The position numbers were made by a program, and so were the translations under genes. Below, one piece after another: positions 32,099 through 44,504 of a DNA stretch of 64,000 bases (positions are counted from its first letter, which is position 1; the number at the start of each line of letters is the position of its first letter). Below the pieces are notes generated by a model. It did not search any database and was not told where the DNA came from. It saw nothing but the letters and a program-made list of their open reading frames with translations. Where the stretch lies: the NCBI GenBank assembly GCA_015680685.1, contig MNCI01022307.1:371197-435196 (forward strand), read 5' to 3'. The DNA comes from Gnetum montanum. Taxonomy: Eukaryota; Streptophyta; Gnetopsida; Gnetales; Gnetaceae.

Positions 32099-33017
32099 TG
32101 ATGAGTCACGTTAAGTTGGCTACATTGATGAGGCCTTGTTGACACAGCCTCGTTGACAAGGCCTAGTCAACGCATCTTACCATGCGGCGATAAGGCCCCA
32201 TCGATGTAGTGTCGATTTTCTTGATTTTTGGCTATAAATACATGCTTACAGTCACATTTATGGCATAATAGTATATTGTAATTGTAGTGGAGCTTTTGCA
32301 TTTTTTCCATTTGAAGGTTAGAATTTTTCCTCCGAGTGCTCGCAACAGGAGTCATTGAGTGTACGGATATTTATTCAAGCATTTTTGTACTGAGCATGAC
32401 AGTGTGTGTGGCAATAAAGATGAGGTTTCTGATAAACCTTGCAGCACTCTGGATAGATTAGCTATTTCATTTATTCATTCAATGTTTTTAGTTATTTGTT
32501 AAATGTTTTCAATTATTTGATAAATATTTTCTAGCAATTGAGCTAATGAAGTAATTAAGCTAGATAGATTAAATACATAAGTATGACCGCTTTGAGCATA
32601 ACATGTATTCACTTGGTAATCCCAGTAGTGTTATTACTTGGTACGCCAAGTAGCATAGCGCTTGGTCACCCAGTAGAACGTGTACGGAAAGTGGAAACGA
32701 ATACTTATGTTAGGATTATTTAAATGATTAATTAATTAGTTAATCTAGATTAGTTGATCAAATTCCTTTTTATCTACAATTTAAGCACCCAACTATAAAA
32801 CATAAACATGATAAAAATTGAATGTCTCAGTTACACTTAACCATACCAAAAAATGTCATAAGTGTAATTGGCAAGACAACGATTGACCTTAAGGCTAGAT
32901 TCATTTCCTAAATGGCTAGTGCACTGGAAATGAGAAAGTTTATAGAATTTGACCGGATCATGTGTGAACACTTTGTATTTCATATGGTTGGGTGTAGGGG
33001 AACCTCACCACTCATCA
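32099..33017 (+). repeat. element C 5' LTR
   Basis: 919 bp. U3 boxes GATGAGGCCTTGTTGACAC, GCCTCGTTGACAAGGCC and GTCAACGCATC at about 32120-32205, TATAAATA at 32233-32240, GCAATAAAGATGAGGTTT in R, and CTTGGTAATCCCAGTAG, CTTGGTACGCCAAGTAG and CTTGGTCACCCAGTAG in tandem near 32628-32672. Confidence 0.92.
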
Positions 33018-33018
33018 T

Positions 33019-33036
33019 TGGCGCTGTTACTAAGGA
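33019..33036 (+). promoter_or_regulatory. element C primer binding site
   Basis: TGGCGCTGTTACTAAGGA, a decayed tRNA-Asp-type site one base after the 5' LTR. Confidence 0.8.
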
Positions 33037-33173
33037 CTTTGTTTGTAGAACGTGTGCTATTTAGGTTTAAGTGAATACCATTAATATCGTTGTACGAACC
33101 TAAAGATCAATATCATTTCCACTATACATAAAAATTATAAAGGCACATTGACAATTTTATTTTGTTTTACAAA

Positions 33174-35677
33174 ATGTCTTCTTCTTCTCGCAAGCACGAG
33201 GATACCAAACCATTGGTCCCACAAGAATGCAAGGTGGTATATATTCATCTAGATGATTTTGTGCCAAATTTCATCTTCATCCTACATCAAGATGAACAGA
33301 TGTGATGGCGTGATATGGAGGGAAATGTTGTCTTGCCTCCTAATTGATCTGTGCTTGGGATGCTATTCAAAACCCTTAAGAAGCTGGGCATAGCAGATCT
33401 TCATGAAGAATATGTTGTGGATGGATATGACACTCGAAACTATTATTCCACTAAAATATAATGTAAATGAGATCAACATCAGGAGAAACTCCATGAAGCT
33501 ACAAAGGGAAAACATTACACTAACCCCTTGTTCCTACTAGATCAAGAGGACAATGAGGATCCTCCCTTGGAAGGTTCTCAACATAAATATTTTCCACCGC
33601 TTGCCAGTGATGGCAAGGGTGTGAACTTGACCCTGCGATCAACTATTCATAAATTGGGTTTAGGAAAAAGTGATAGCCAAGGTAGGGACTCAGGTAAGCA
33701 TCACAACACCAAGGGATCTAAGGATGGTGATCGTAAGAAGTGTAAGAGTGGTGGTGGATACCGTAGTGGTGGTGGTGATCCACCTTCTTCTTCATCCTCT
33801 TCATCTAATTCCAAAAATTCCTCTTCATTTGATGGTTCTCATGGAAGCCACCATTGAAACAACTGTGATGAAGGTGATCACCAAGATAACAATGACCATG
33901 AAGGCCACCAAAATTGAAGAGATGGCTGAAACCATGATCAACATCATCAACACAATGATGATGATGAACCACTATTGGTGACTTGAAGTATGCTCAACAT
34001 TTCAGAAGTAGTGAAAATCCCAACTAGGCATATGAAGGATAGTCGGATCAAGCGCCTAGACATGAATAATATCCCAAGATTTGAGGGGGGATACAACTGT
34101 GATCTGTAGACACATTTACAAACTTTTTAAGATGCCTATGCCATATAGAACATAGAGAATGAGTGGCAGAAACTTAAAATTTTCACAAGGACATTCGTTA
34201 AGGAAGCTAAAAGTTGGTACTAGTCCTTAGAGCTAGAATCTATCCACAGATGGAGTACCATGTTAGACTATTTAATGATAAATACCAGACATACTCTAGA
34301 GTGTCTAATCTGAGAAGGCAAATCCAAGGTTGAAAACGAGGTACACATGAACCATTGGATGTCACCATGGGTTAATACTATGCACTCCTACATGGATGCC
34401 TTAGCCATGGTTACTCTTAAAGGGAACAACTTCGCCACATCATAGATGGGCTCAGAGTCAAAACAAGAAGAACCCTTGGGGTGTATGCCCAAGGAAGATT
34501 ATTTGCATTGAGAGCTCGTCAGATCCAAAGGTTAATTAAGTAGGTAGCAAAAGAAGAAGGTGAGTTACAAAAAAGGAAAAGTGCTGAAGAGTATAATAGG
34601 AACCCTTCTATTAGAAAATGAGAGGTTCGATTTTGTGACAAGGAGGAGTCACCACTTGATGAAGTGGTGAACAGAAAGACCTTGCCAATTCAAAAATCTA
34701 TTTTTGATATTTCAACCAAGGTTGACAAGTTATGGGACTCTTTGGATGAAAAATTTTAAATCGCTTTGAAGATTGTTAAAAAATCCAAAGAGAAAAATAG
34801 TGATCATAATCGTAGGAGGAAAAAATAAGCTAAACATGCCTACCAAAGAGGTAAGGGCAAAGCTACTGTAGTAGAGGAAGTTATGGAGTCTAACTCTGAT
34901 AATGAAAGTAAATGTGACATCTATCAATATGGACATCCAAAGGGATGTTGCACTATGGTGTCACACTTACAAGAGTTAGGGGTGTTTGCATTGAGTCCTT
35001 GCTGAGCATGTAGGCAAGCTCCAAAATGATTGCCTTATCCTTAAGGCAATCGAAGACAGTTCCACTAGCAACAACAAGCTTACTACCCTAGTGGAACTCC
35101 TCCACAACCTTATGAATAATACCAACAGTGGTACCAACCATAGTCATGGGGAATGCCACCACAAAGGCAACAGTACCCTTATAGGCAACCAGATCCATAT
35201 GGGTACTATGTTTAGCAACCCATCTCCCCTAGGAGTTCTACAAGTCATGCATCATTCTAGCATCACTATTACCCTCCAGAGTACCATTGAACACATTCAA
35301 CATCTACTTGAGGGAAAAACCCATATTCATATCCTTATCATCCTTGACATCCCTCTACACCTACACCTCCACCTTCAATCCAATTACCTCCTACTTCGTC
35401 TATGTAGGGTGAGATTCCTCCACAAACATAACAAGGAAATGCTATAAGGACTATACACTCACAACCAGTTTTTCAACCAAGTGGTTTGGATAATCGATCA
35501 AGGAAAGGACATTTCTTCTGGCCTAGTAGTCCTCTCCAACCTTCACAAACTACTTCAGCTAATTGTCTTGCATATCCATCACCCTCATCCTCTACATTAA
35601 ATACCTTCAAGTACCCTTCAAACCAAGTGCCACCTAGGATCCACACTGTAATGCTAACTCATGTTGTTTCTAACTAG
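33174..35677 (+). pseudogene. element C gag, broken
   Basis: Starts MSSSSRKHEDTKPLVPQECK. A Ser/Gly/Asp/His-rich middle (GGGYRSGGGDPPSSSSSSSN) follows at 33730-33860. The Gag core is scattered over frames: MNNIPRFEGGYNCD, WQKLKIFTRTFVKEAKSWY, RRTLGVYAQGRLFALRA. The knuckle region near 34915 reads CDIYQYGHPKGCC: the second Cys has become Tyr, and the same short X3 spacing before His is seen as in A, B and D. The tail is Pro/Gln-rich (about 35050-35670). Many stops and frameshifts. The N-terminal ~200 residues have no match in A/B/D gag. Confidence 0.75.
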
Positions 35678-35739
35678 ATCAAGGTTGACAATCTTCCTCC
35701 AAAAAGATCTGACCCAGGAAGTCCACTCATTTATCATAG

Positions 35740-36120
35740 ATTGCTAGACAAGAGCCATGCAAAGCTCTTCTTAATTCTAGGTCCGAAGTTAATCTCATCT
35801 CCCATGATATGTACAAGGCCTGGAACTTACCCCCTCTTAAGAAGAGCAACATCCATCTAGAATTAGCAAATTAGTCGATTACTGTCCCTTTGGGATTAGT
35901 AGAGGACATTGTAAGCATGGTTTGTGAGTGGTCCTATCCTACTAGTTTTCTAGTAATCAAGGTGAATAATTGCAAAAATGACTTCCCTATCATTATGGAA
36001 ACAACTTTGTTAAGCATGGTTGACGCAAGAATGGGTATAAGGAATCTATCTCTCTAAATATCTAAGGAAAATAAGCTAGGAAAGATTGAGAAGAAGCATA
36101 TTCCATGCATCACGTACAAT
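35740..36120 (+). pseudogene. element C protease region, active site lost
   Basis: Retroviral-type aspartic protease: ALLNSRSEVNLISHDMYKAW followed by SITVPLGLVEDIVSMVCEW. The catalytic D-S/T-G triad reads N-S-R (near 35771-35779), both changes by G-to-A type transitions. It would have matured Gag-Pol. A stop interrupts LELAN-stop-SITV. Confidence 0.75.
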
Positions 36121-36639
36121 GATAACGGATGCAATTGTGGGTAAAAGATTTGATTAATCAAGAGTACATACATTAAGGCATGCAATCAGTGTGCACAAGA
36201 GATCAACATTGAAAAGTGTTTATATGCAATAGCCATAAAACAGAAGGGCATCCAGTGGCTGATAGTTGATCCAGATAGTAGCACAATATGCATGAAGCTA
36301 ACTGAGAGCCTAACTTATGCATATGTTAAATACATGGATAAAACTGAATAAGTTCATTCCCAACTCTCTAATGAAGATGATGATACCTATTGGGGAGAGT
36401 TAGAAATCCTTGATCACTTCAAGTAGGAGCTATTCAAGCTAAAAACTTTATCGGTCAGTATGGAGTATGCATTTTTAAAGAATGGTAAACTAGTCATAAT
36501 TAATACCAAACTTGCTCCTAAAAAAAAGAAAAGTTGTTGAAAGTGATGAACAAATGGTCAACAGCCTTTGCTTGGTCATATCCAGAGCTAACAGGAATTG
36601 ATTTAAGGATATGCTAACTTTGCATTTACAGCAACCTGG

Positions 36640-37270
36640 CCATGAAGCCTAGAAAGTAGTCACAAAGGTGGCTAAACCCCAAATTAAAGCAAATCGTCAA
36701 AGACGAAATAGAACAACTCCTTAAGTCAAGGTTCATCTATGCAATTGCAGATAGTGAGTGGGTCAATCCACTCATAATTGTACCAAAGAAGGAAGGAAAG
36801 TGGTGGGTTTGCATTGACTTTAAGCTATTGAATATGGCAATATTTAAAGATCACTTTTCTTTGCCATTTGTAGATCAAGTGTTAGACACTATATCTGGGC
36901 ATTGTTATTATAGCTTTTTGGATGGTTATAGTGGCTATAAAAAAATCCAAATAGCACCTGAAGATCAATCCAAGACAACATTCACAAGTCCCTGGGGGAC
37001 TTTTACATATTGTAAGATGTCATTTGGTCTATGCAATGCCCCTGCAACCTTTCAATGCTTGGTTCTTAGTATCTTTCAATAGTAAATTAATAGTGGTGTC
37101 GAAGTCTTCATGGATGCCTTTTGCACCTATGAAGCTACCTTTGAGCAAGGCTTGGACCAACTTGAGTAAGTATTGAAGAGATGTGTAGGGACAAACCTAT
37201 AGCTCAACTGGCAAAAGAGCCATCTCATGGTCCAAGAAGGCATTGTGCTAGGGCATTAAATTTTACAAAA
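36640..37270 (+). pseudogene. element C reverse transcriptase, broken
   Basis: RT blocks: FIYAIADSEWVNPLIIVPKK, WWVCIDFKLLN, FKDHFSLPFVDQVLDTISGH, YSFLDGYSGYKKIQIAPEDQ, TTFTSPWGTFTYCKMSFGL, CNAPATFQ. The catalytic box is FMDA at about 37110 where FMDD is expected, so the second active-site aspartate is gone. The LPF.DQ...FLDGYSG.. wording is Athila-like. Stops follow FQ and flank the box. Confidence 0.85.
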
Positions 37271-37289
37271 AGGGATTGAGGTAAACCCA

Positions 37290-37910
37290 AAAAAGATAAG
37301 GGTCATCCAAGTAATAACATGTCAACCAAAGATCGTTAAAGATGTTTGGTCATTCCTTGGACACACTAGTTACTATTAGCAATTTATTAAAAATTTCTCT
37401 AAGATTGCAAAGTCGTTGGTAGAGCTTATAAAAAAAGATGCATCTTTCATTTGGACTAATGAATGTGAACACACATTCCAATAATTAAAGGAGAAACTCA
37501 TTGAAACACCAATCCTACAAGAACCAAATTGGTCCAAACCACTCCATATCATGACAGATGCATCTAACTATTCTTTGGAAGTAGTGCTCATGTAGATGGA
37601 CAATAAGAAACGTCCATACTATATCCACTGTGTGAGTAGAAGCATTGTGGGAGCACCATTAAATTATACCACCACAGAGAAAGAATTAATGGTAGTGGTG
37701 TATGCACTAGAAAATTTTAGGCACTATGTGCTAGGTTACAAAGTATTTGTGCATACGAATCATAGTACAATTTACTTCCTCATGAATAAGTCAATGGTGA
37801 ACCCTCGTGTCATACAGTGGCTTATGATCTTGCAAGAATTCGATCTCACTATGGTAGATCAAAAAGGGATAGAGAATGTGGTGCTGACCATCTCTCTCAT
37901 CTAAGATGGA
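37290..37910 (+). pseudogene. element C RT connection and RNase H, broken
   Basis: After the thumb (KIRVIQVITCQPKIVKDVW, SFLGHTSYY) comes RNase H: HIMTDASNYSLEVVLM, LNYTTTEKELMVVVYALENF, HYVLGYKVFVHTNHSTIYFL, VIQWLMILQEFDLTMVDQKG. The D-E-D core is partly kept (TDASN, EKEL) but the third, normally TDH, is TNH. One stop interrupts after VVLM. Confidence 0.8.
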
Positions 37911-38099
37911 ATAACAAAGAGGAGGAGAGCCCACTCTCTAATTAGTTTCTAGACAACCTCCTCTTTATTGGAGTAATAAGTGAACAAATGTCTACAAAAG
38001 CAATATGGTATAATGGTATCCTCATATATCTTCTCACTCAAGAGATGCCACAAGACTTGGTTTTTAAGAAAAAGAAATAATTTCTTCATTAGGTCAAAT

Positions 38100-39355
38100 A
38101 CTTCATGGAAATCAACAGACACCTTTACAAGGTATGTGCTAATAGCTTGATTCGTTGGTGTGTCATTGATGAAGATCAACTACACATTCTCCAAGATGCT
38201 CATGAAGGGCCTTGTGAAGGCCACTATACAGGGAGATGCATAGTCATAAAAATCTTGATGGTAAGATACTATTGGCCTACAATCTTTAGGGATGCCCACT
38301 AGTTCGTCAAGTCTTGTGAATGTTGTCAACGTGATGGGGGGATGACTAATCACATGGAAGGTCCTCAACAATGGATTCAACCACTAGAACCTTTCAACAT
38401 ATGGGGTGTTGACTTCATGGGTCCCATCACACACAAGTCTAACAAGAAGGTGTATATTATAGTAGTAGTTGACTATTAAACAAAATGAGAAAAAGCAATA
38501 GTCATTATTGATTATACATCATCCATTGCTGCCAAATTTATACAAAAAAATATTGTGAATAGGTTTGGGGTGCCACGTTTAATAATTTTTGATAATGGAA
38601 CTCATTTTATAGGTGCCACATTTACAAAATTAATGCAACGCTTGGGGGTAGAACATAAATTAACAACACCTTACCATCCCCAAGCCAATGGTCAAGTAGA
38701 GGTAATCAACCAGGAGATTACAAAAATACTAACACAAACCATTAGCGAATATAGAAAGGAATGGAGTACAAAACTTAATAATGCTCTTTAGGCTTATCGT
38801 TCAATTTGGAAACTTCCTATTGGCCATTCTCCCCATGAGTTAGTGTACGAGAAACTTCCAACACTCCTAATTCAATCCAAGCTCCGTACGCTCTCAACGG
38901 CTTGTGATCTAAACCTTGACCTAAGTTTGACATTGAAGGAAAGATTGAACAATCTAAACGTGTTAAATAAAAATCAATCAGTGGCCTTTTCTTTAAATAA
39001 GGTGAACAAGGCATTTAGCAAGCAACGTCATGACCTTAGAATTAGGAAAGTAAAACTTCAACCAAGAGATAAGGTTCTTTATTAGAACCCCATACATATA
39101 CCCCAAAGGAAAAAATTCCAAACATTGTGGGAGGAACCTTATATAATCAATCAAACCTTTCCCTTTGGGGCCATGATAATCTACAAACTTGACAACCTAA
39201 ATAAAAAGTAGTTGGTCCACATCCAACAAGTCAAGCCTTTCCTAGAACCAAGAATGGCTAGTGTAACTACTGCCTCAATAGATGGACAACCACGTTCTCT
39301 TTTTCGGATCTCCTCCCTCCAACTTAGTCGTGGGAGAGATGGCCATCCATGTTGA
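38100..39355 (+). pseudogene. element C integrase, broken
   Basis: N-terminal HHCC zinc domain (HEGPCEGHYTGR, then CECCQRDGG; stop in between). The core carries all three acidic residues: D in WGVDFMGP, D in IIFDNGTHF and E in NGQVEVINQEITKI, spaced as D,D-35-E. The C-terminal part reads LPIGHSPHELVYEKLP, NKAFSKQRHDLRIRKVKL, FQTLWEEPYIINQTFPFGA, VHIQQVKPFLEP, ending GHPC-stop at 39355. No chromodomain is recognised, as expected for the Athila/Tat branch. Stops near 38301, 38479 and 38791 inactivate it. Confidence 0.85.
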
Positions 39356-40595
39356 CCATTACCATGGCCTCTTAGTTTTTCTACCTTTTTGTTTTTCACA
39401 TTTTTGATTTTACAAATTTTTGATTTTTGAATTTTTCTAATTTTATACCATCTTTAGTGGCTTTAAACTTTCTTGATTATTTTACACTTTCTTATATCTT
39501 TTACTTTATTTTACTTTCTTTTCTTCAAGTGTGATATTTGCTCATTTTCTCTAATAAATTTGCTTTATTGTCATAAGACACAATGTTGTTGTTGCTATTT
39601 ACTAATAATGGTTTGTCCTTAATGTGTGATTGTCAATGTCTGGTTTCTATTTTTGAATTCTGATGTCTAATGATCTTGATATGGTTTATTTTTCATGGAA
39701 TAGGTAATGAGTCCTCATCATCTGCCCATCCAATGAACTCTATGATTTTCCTTGTTTTGGGAATTTGAGATCCCTTTTCATTAAAGAAACCTTTAATCAA
39801 TCGGTGACCTTGGTAGTTCTAGAATTAGGAAAGATTCAAAGGTTTGTAAGGGGTGTAACTTTATGGGGACTCAATACTCTTCATCTTATTCTACTTACTT
39901 GAGTACTTGAGTGTTTTTCATGGACATCTTACTGTTCCACACCAACCACTAATAGGAAGTCAAATAACGTCTTTGCATGGTATGGTTTCCATTCAAAAAA
40001 AAAACATTGAAAAAAAACAACAATGGAAATTCAAAGCATACCCCTTTGACATGAATAAGTCCTCGCATGGTGTGGTTTCCATTTAAAAAAAAATAATGGG
40101 AATTCAAAAAACACCCCTTGGACAAATAAATGAGCTATAAGCATTGGTTATGGGACTCAAATAGCATGCACTTATGCTTAAAGGGCCCCTCTAACTAAGG
40201 TCCTCTCTCTTACTTCCTAATTCTTCTTTATTCTCTTTGTGGAATGGTGGTGGTTTTGTGGAAGCACTCTTGTGTCTCATGTGGGTGGATCAGTCTTAGA
40301 GTGGTGATGCAAAGTCACTAAAAGTGGATGGTTTTGGTCTGGACTGAGGATGGAACTTCCTAGATCATTTTAACCACAAATTCCACAAGGGACTTTTTAT
40401 GACCTCAACTTGGAACTCCATTCCACCTTCTCTATCATCCATCTATGCTGCCATAACTAGCCTCACTGCTGTGTTCTCTGTTATGCTCCATGTCTTAGTT
40501 TGACGTGTTGGGATTCTTGAATGGATTCTTTCAAGTTGGTCTTTAACTTTTCATGATCATTAATTAACTGTGATAACCACAAACTCTTCAGTTAA

Positions 40596-40653
40596 GGTTA
40601 TGTAAGGGTAAAAAGGACATGGGCCTACTATGGGGAAAACACACTTGCATAAC
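40596..40653 (+). other. conserved stem-loop, element C copy
   Basis: Arms GGTTATGTAAG (40596-40606) and CTTGCATAAC (40644-40653), pairing except for one G/T-type position, with a TGGGGAAAACACA block before arm two. Confidence 0.75.
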
Positions 40654-40941
40654 TCTTGGCTTGATTAGTTAAGGTTCCTTACCTTTGACATCACTACAAT
40701 CCTACCTTTCATACTTTCCATTGTGTAAACCACTCAGTACTCCTTAATCTTTAATTTCATTCATCCAATAAATTATTTTTTCTTAAATTTTCTCCATTTC
40801 TTTAAATTTATTAGCTTCAGCACCCTCTTCTCATGTTTTCATACTATTCTTGCTCTTTTGAGCTTCTATTTGACCCAATTTCATCCAAAAATTCCTTGTA
40901 TTTAAAAGTTTGACCAAGTTAATGGTAGTCATTGACTACTT

Positions 40942-41013
40942 CAATGAGGCCTTGTTGATGTAGCTAACTACGCTAATGAGGCCTCATCAACATAGTGCTT
41001 AGATCCTATATAT
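40942..41013 (+). promoter_or_regulatory. element C internal U3-like block
   Basis: CAATGAGGCCTTGTTGATG and AATGAGGCCTCATCAACATAG followed by CCTATATATAC. It matches the GATGAGGCCTTGTTGACAC boxes of this element's own LTR rather than the GATATC boxes of A/B. About 470 bp before the ORF3 ATG. Confidence 0.6.
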
Positions 41014-41480
41014 ACTACTAGACACTCTAGAATTCTTTGCAAATTGCTCATAGCACACGAGGAATTTTTTCAAATTTTTAGAGCCCAAAACCTTCTAGAG
41101 CTCACAACTTCCCAACTGTTTGTTCCAATCACTCTATTTTTTGATCTTGTGCTTACTGGAGGTAAGATCTTTATCATGGGGCCCACAAACCTTAAGGTTT
41201 CTGATGAAAATTGATGAATTTTTTTGGAAATTTTCCTAACTCCCCCAAAGGATTAATAACCTTAACCATATATAAACATCAAATTTTTCCCAAGTTGACC
41301 CTTCCAACAACCTTCGAGATGAATTATTCATAATGACACATAAAATAAATGATAATTGGGTTAATTAAATCAACCATAATCACAACTTAGCCAAGTGTAA
41401 CTATCCTCAAGAGTGAAGATATCACAATTATTTTAAGGTTACAAAATGATTGTTAATCCATGGTTATATTGTGATTACAG

Positions 41481-44325
41481 ATGGCACTCAAACAAAAATG
41501 TTCGCGAGAAGGAGAACACTTGAAAACATGGGAGAAATGACCCAGAGCTGAAAGGGGGCAACAAGAACAAGGCCAAGAACTACAAGAGGTGACCCATGCA
41601 ATAAGACCTCTTCGGGAGGAGCTTGAAGTGGAATTTGTCTAATAGATTCCAAAGGAAGAAGTGCCAACTAAACAATCACAAAGAGGAGAAGTGCTTGGAC
41701 CTGTGCCAAGGCTTGAGGGCATGTTGACTCAAGCCTACCTAGACATCATTCGCTCCCAAGCCATTCAAAGATTGGTTCTTCAAGAGATCAACTTTGGGCC
41801 ATTTTTGGACAAAGCCCCAGAGGATGTCAAGACACAATTGCAGACCTCTCCCATGTGGCTAGTCATCATGTCCAATGGGAAATGGTACATGGGAGAGACC
41901 TATATCTTTTGGAGGAGTTGAAGGCCAGGGTCCATTATCAAGATTAAGGACATTCAAGTGTCCTACTCAATAGAAGTAATTGCATAGGCACTTGGGTTAC
42001 TTGATACAGGAATGCAGCTAACTAAATTATCTACAAAAGGTGATCTTGAGGCTAAGAGGGAGTGGACCTAGTGATGTTATGGGGTTGATCATAAGGAGTA
42101 TGATGTGCTCACACTGGTTGAGCAAATTTATTTCAAGATTGTGGCCTGTCACCTCAATCCAATAGTGAGGCCAAGCAAGGTGATTGCTTTCTTCACCCAA
42201 GCATGCAATGCTCTAAGTAGGAAGTTCCCCATGAACCTTTCATAACTATTATACTTGGAGATTGAAAAATGGTTCAAAGAAAATGAACATGGAAGGAAGA
42301 CCTTGCATTTTCCATGCCTCATCAGAAAACTTTACAAAAGGATAGGTAGTGCTTGCTACTCTAATGACACTCTTAGGCATGCTTCCTTGGCCTCATGGGT
42401 AGAAATCATGAAGGATAAAATGCCAGTGACAACCCAAGATGAGAAGCCATCGCCACCACCACCTAGTTAGGAAACAACATCAGAGGCCCATGCAACCATT
42501 GAACGTTTGTGAAAAACCTAAAAATTTTTCTTGAGCAAACAAGAGTAACAAGTAGGAATGATTGGGGTTTATCCATCTATGTATCAACTAGTAATGAGTC
42601 ATGTTAATGATGTGGCTCAAATAGTTAGCTAGATGGAGAGGGGTGGTCCCATTTTCCCTACCCAAAGAATGTAGCTACCTTCAAGGTTAGATCCTAATGC
42701 TCGAGAGCTGATGGTCATTAGCAACACGTCATCCATTAGTACAAATTTTTGGGAATGATGCCACTTTCTTGTTGAGGTTGGAGGAAGGTGAAGAGGTAAT
42801 TGTCTTGGTGATGTAGCACCATGGGTAGGAGATAGTAGCAAAAGTGGTAGTTGACTATGTAGCTAAAGTACTAAATGCACCCATGGTGTCTGTACTAGAT
42901 GTATCTGCACTCCAAGATGTGTAGACATCCACAGGCATGGTCAGCGGGAAGTTAGATGCATCTCAACATGAAAAATTGCTAGAACAACTAGTAGGAACCA
43001 AGCAATCGACTTTGAACATTTTTGATCTTTTGGAGAAGATCACTGCAACCTAGTTGGAGCTATTGAATGCAAGGGGCAAATGTATTATTTTTGAGGGGCA
43101 ACTAGAAATAGCCCAAGAACAAAATCAAAGCTTGGCCGTAGAGGTTGCTAAACTTCATGCTCGACTTGTAGAATAAACAATCCTCAGCTCAGCAGTGACA
43201 AGAGATGAAGCTATCAAACAACTTCAAGAATGAAAGGAGGAGGCAGTGATGACCATCTTAAAATAGTCCATAGCAGAAGCTAAAACATACTCAATCAAAG
43301 AGGGCTTGAATCAAATGCACCAAGAGAATGAAGCATTGACTACACAAAATCATTGCCTATGAAATGTTGATGCGTAGAAAGATCAAATGTAAGAATTCAT
43401 TCATTAATAGTAGATGCAACTTGCTAGGGTAAATACTAAATTGAGGAAATTGATTGCAGAGAACTAAAATTTGTCAATGGAAGAGGTACGCACCTTATGC
43501 CATAAATCAGCCATAAAGATCACCACTTTGAAGAATAAAGCACTCAAATTTGAGAAAGTGAAAAATCACTACAGGGACTAGGTCAGTTTGCAAAAAGAAG
43601 TAAATGAAAAACAAATCCAGATGGCAAAGCCAAAAATGAATGAGGCCCTCTAGCAACTCCAGTAAGGAAGAGAAATGTGGCAGCCCATCCTTGATGGGAT
43701 TGATGCTTACAACAAAGTAGAGATCCACTTGAAGGAGTTGTTAATCAAGGAGATGATAGAGTACATGGAGTTGGCCAATCTTTGTTATGAAAACTTGGCA
43801 ATGCTAACTACCAGACAACCACAGTTGAAGTTAGAAAAATAAGTGACTAGCTTGTATCTACTATACGAGGTCGAGTTCAAACACCACAAGGACACCAAGC
43901 AATAGCTTGAGACTACTAATGCTAAACTCAAAGTTCTCAGGGAATGATTTAGAGATCAATGATCTATTACTAAGTACCTAGCCAGATGGATGAATAACTA
44001 CTAGGAGCTGAAGAACACAATTAGAGCATTCAACATTGAATGCAAACTATTTGCTACCTGGTTTGTTAATGCCAAGGAGTTGTTTCCAAGAATCTTGTGT
44101 TCTTGGGATGTGCCTGTTCCAATCCACATTAGGGAAGCTACATGGATGGTGCATGATCCTAGGAGTAAGGAGGAGAAAATGAAAGCATTGCTAGATGCTT
44201 TCTGCCTTCCACCTGAAGTCACAACAGCAACAAGATAACCATAGCCACCTTAACCATTGCCAGTGCATGAAGTCGGTGAAGGTCCCTCGGAGCCTCAAGA
44301 ACCACCACTACCTAGGATTGTTTGA
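41481..44325 (+). pseudogene. element C ORF3, broken
   Basis: Starts MALKQKCSREGEHLKTW at 41481, right after TGTGATTACAG. N-terminal domain: LVLQEINFGPFLDKAPEDVK, WYMGETYIFWRS, DIQVSYSIEVIA, VEQIYFKIVACH, LHFPCLIRKLYKRIG, parallel to A and B. The middle and C-terminal parts are charged and helical (ELLNARGKCIIFEGQLEIAQ, MIEYMELANLCYENLAMLTT), ending EPPLPRIV-stop. About 948 codons if intact; stops every 50-100 codons. Function unknown. Confidence 0.75.
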
Positions 44326-44494
44326 TCTTATTCAACAAGCTTCACATCATCAAGGAACGTGTTGTCCAATTTTAAAGAGTTGAATCATGGTGTCCAATTT
44401 TGTGACTTGAACACCTCCATTTTTTGTCAATCATTTTTTTGTGTGTGAAGAAAAGTCAGTCAATAATCCCAGACCTTTCCAATTTTCATTCAGT

Positions 44495-44504
44495 ATTGGG
44501 GGTA
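44495..44504 (+). promoter_or_regulatory. element C polypurine tract
   Basis: ATTGGGGGTA adjoining the 3' LTR. Confidence 0.8.

Larger units (their letters stand above)
39356..41480 (+). other. element C pol-ORF3 spacer
   Basis: Noncoding, 2.1 kb. T-rich start, a duplicated GCATGGTRTGGTTTCCATT block around 39975-40090, the stem-loop (40596-40653), the U3-like block (40942-41013) and TGTGATTACAG immediately before ORF3. Same length class as the A, B and E spacers. Confidence 0.75.
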
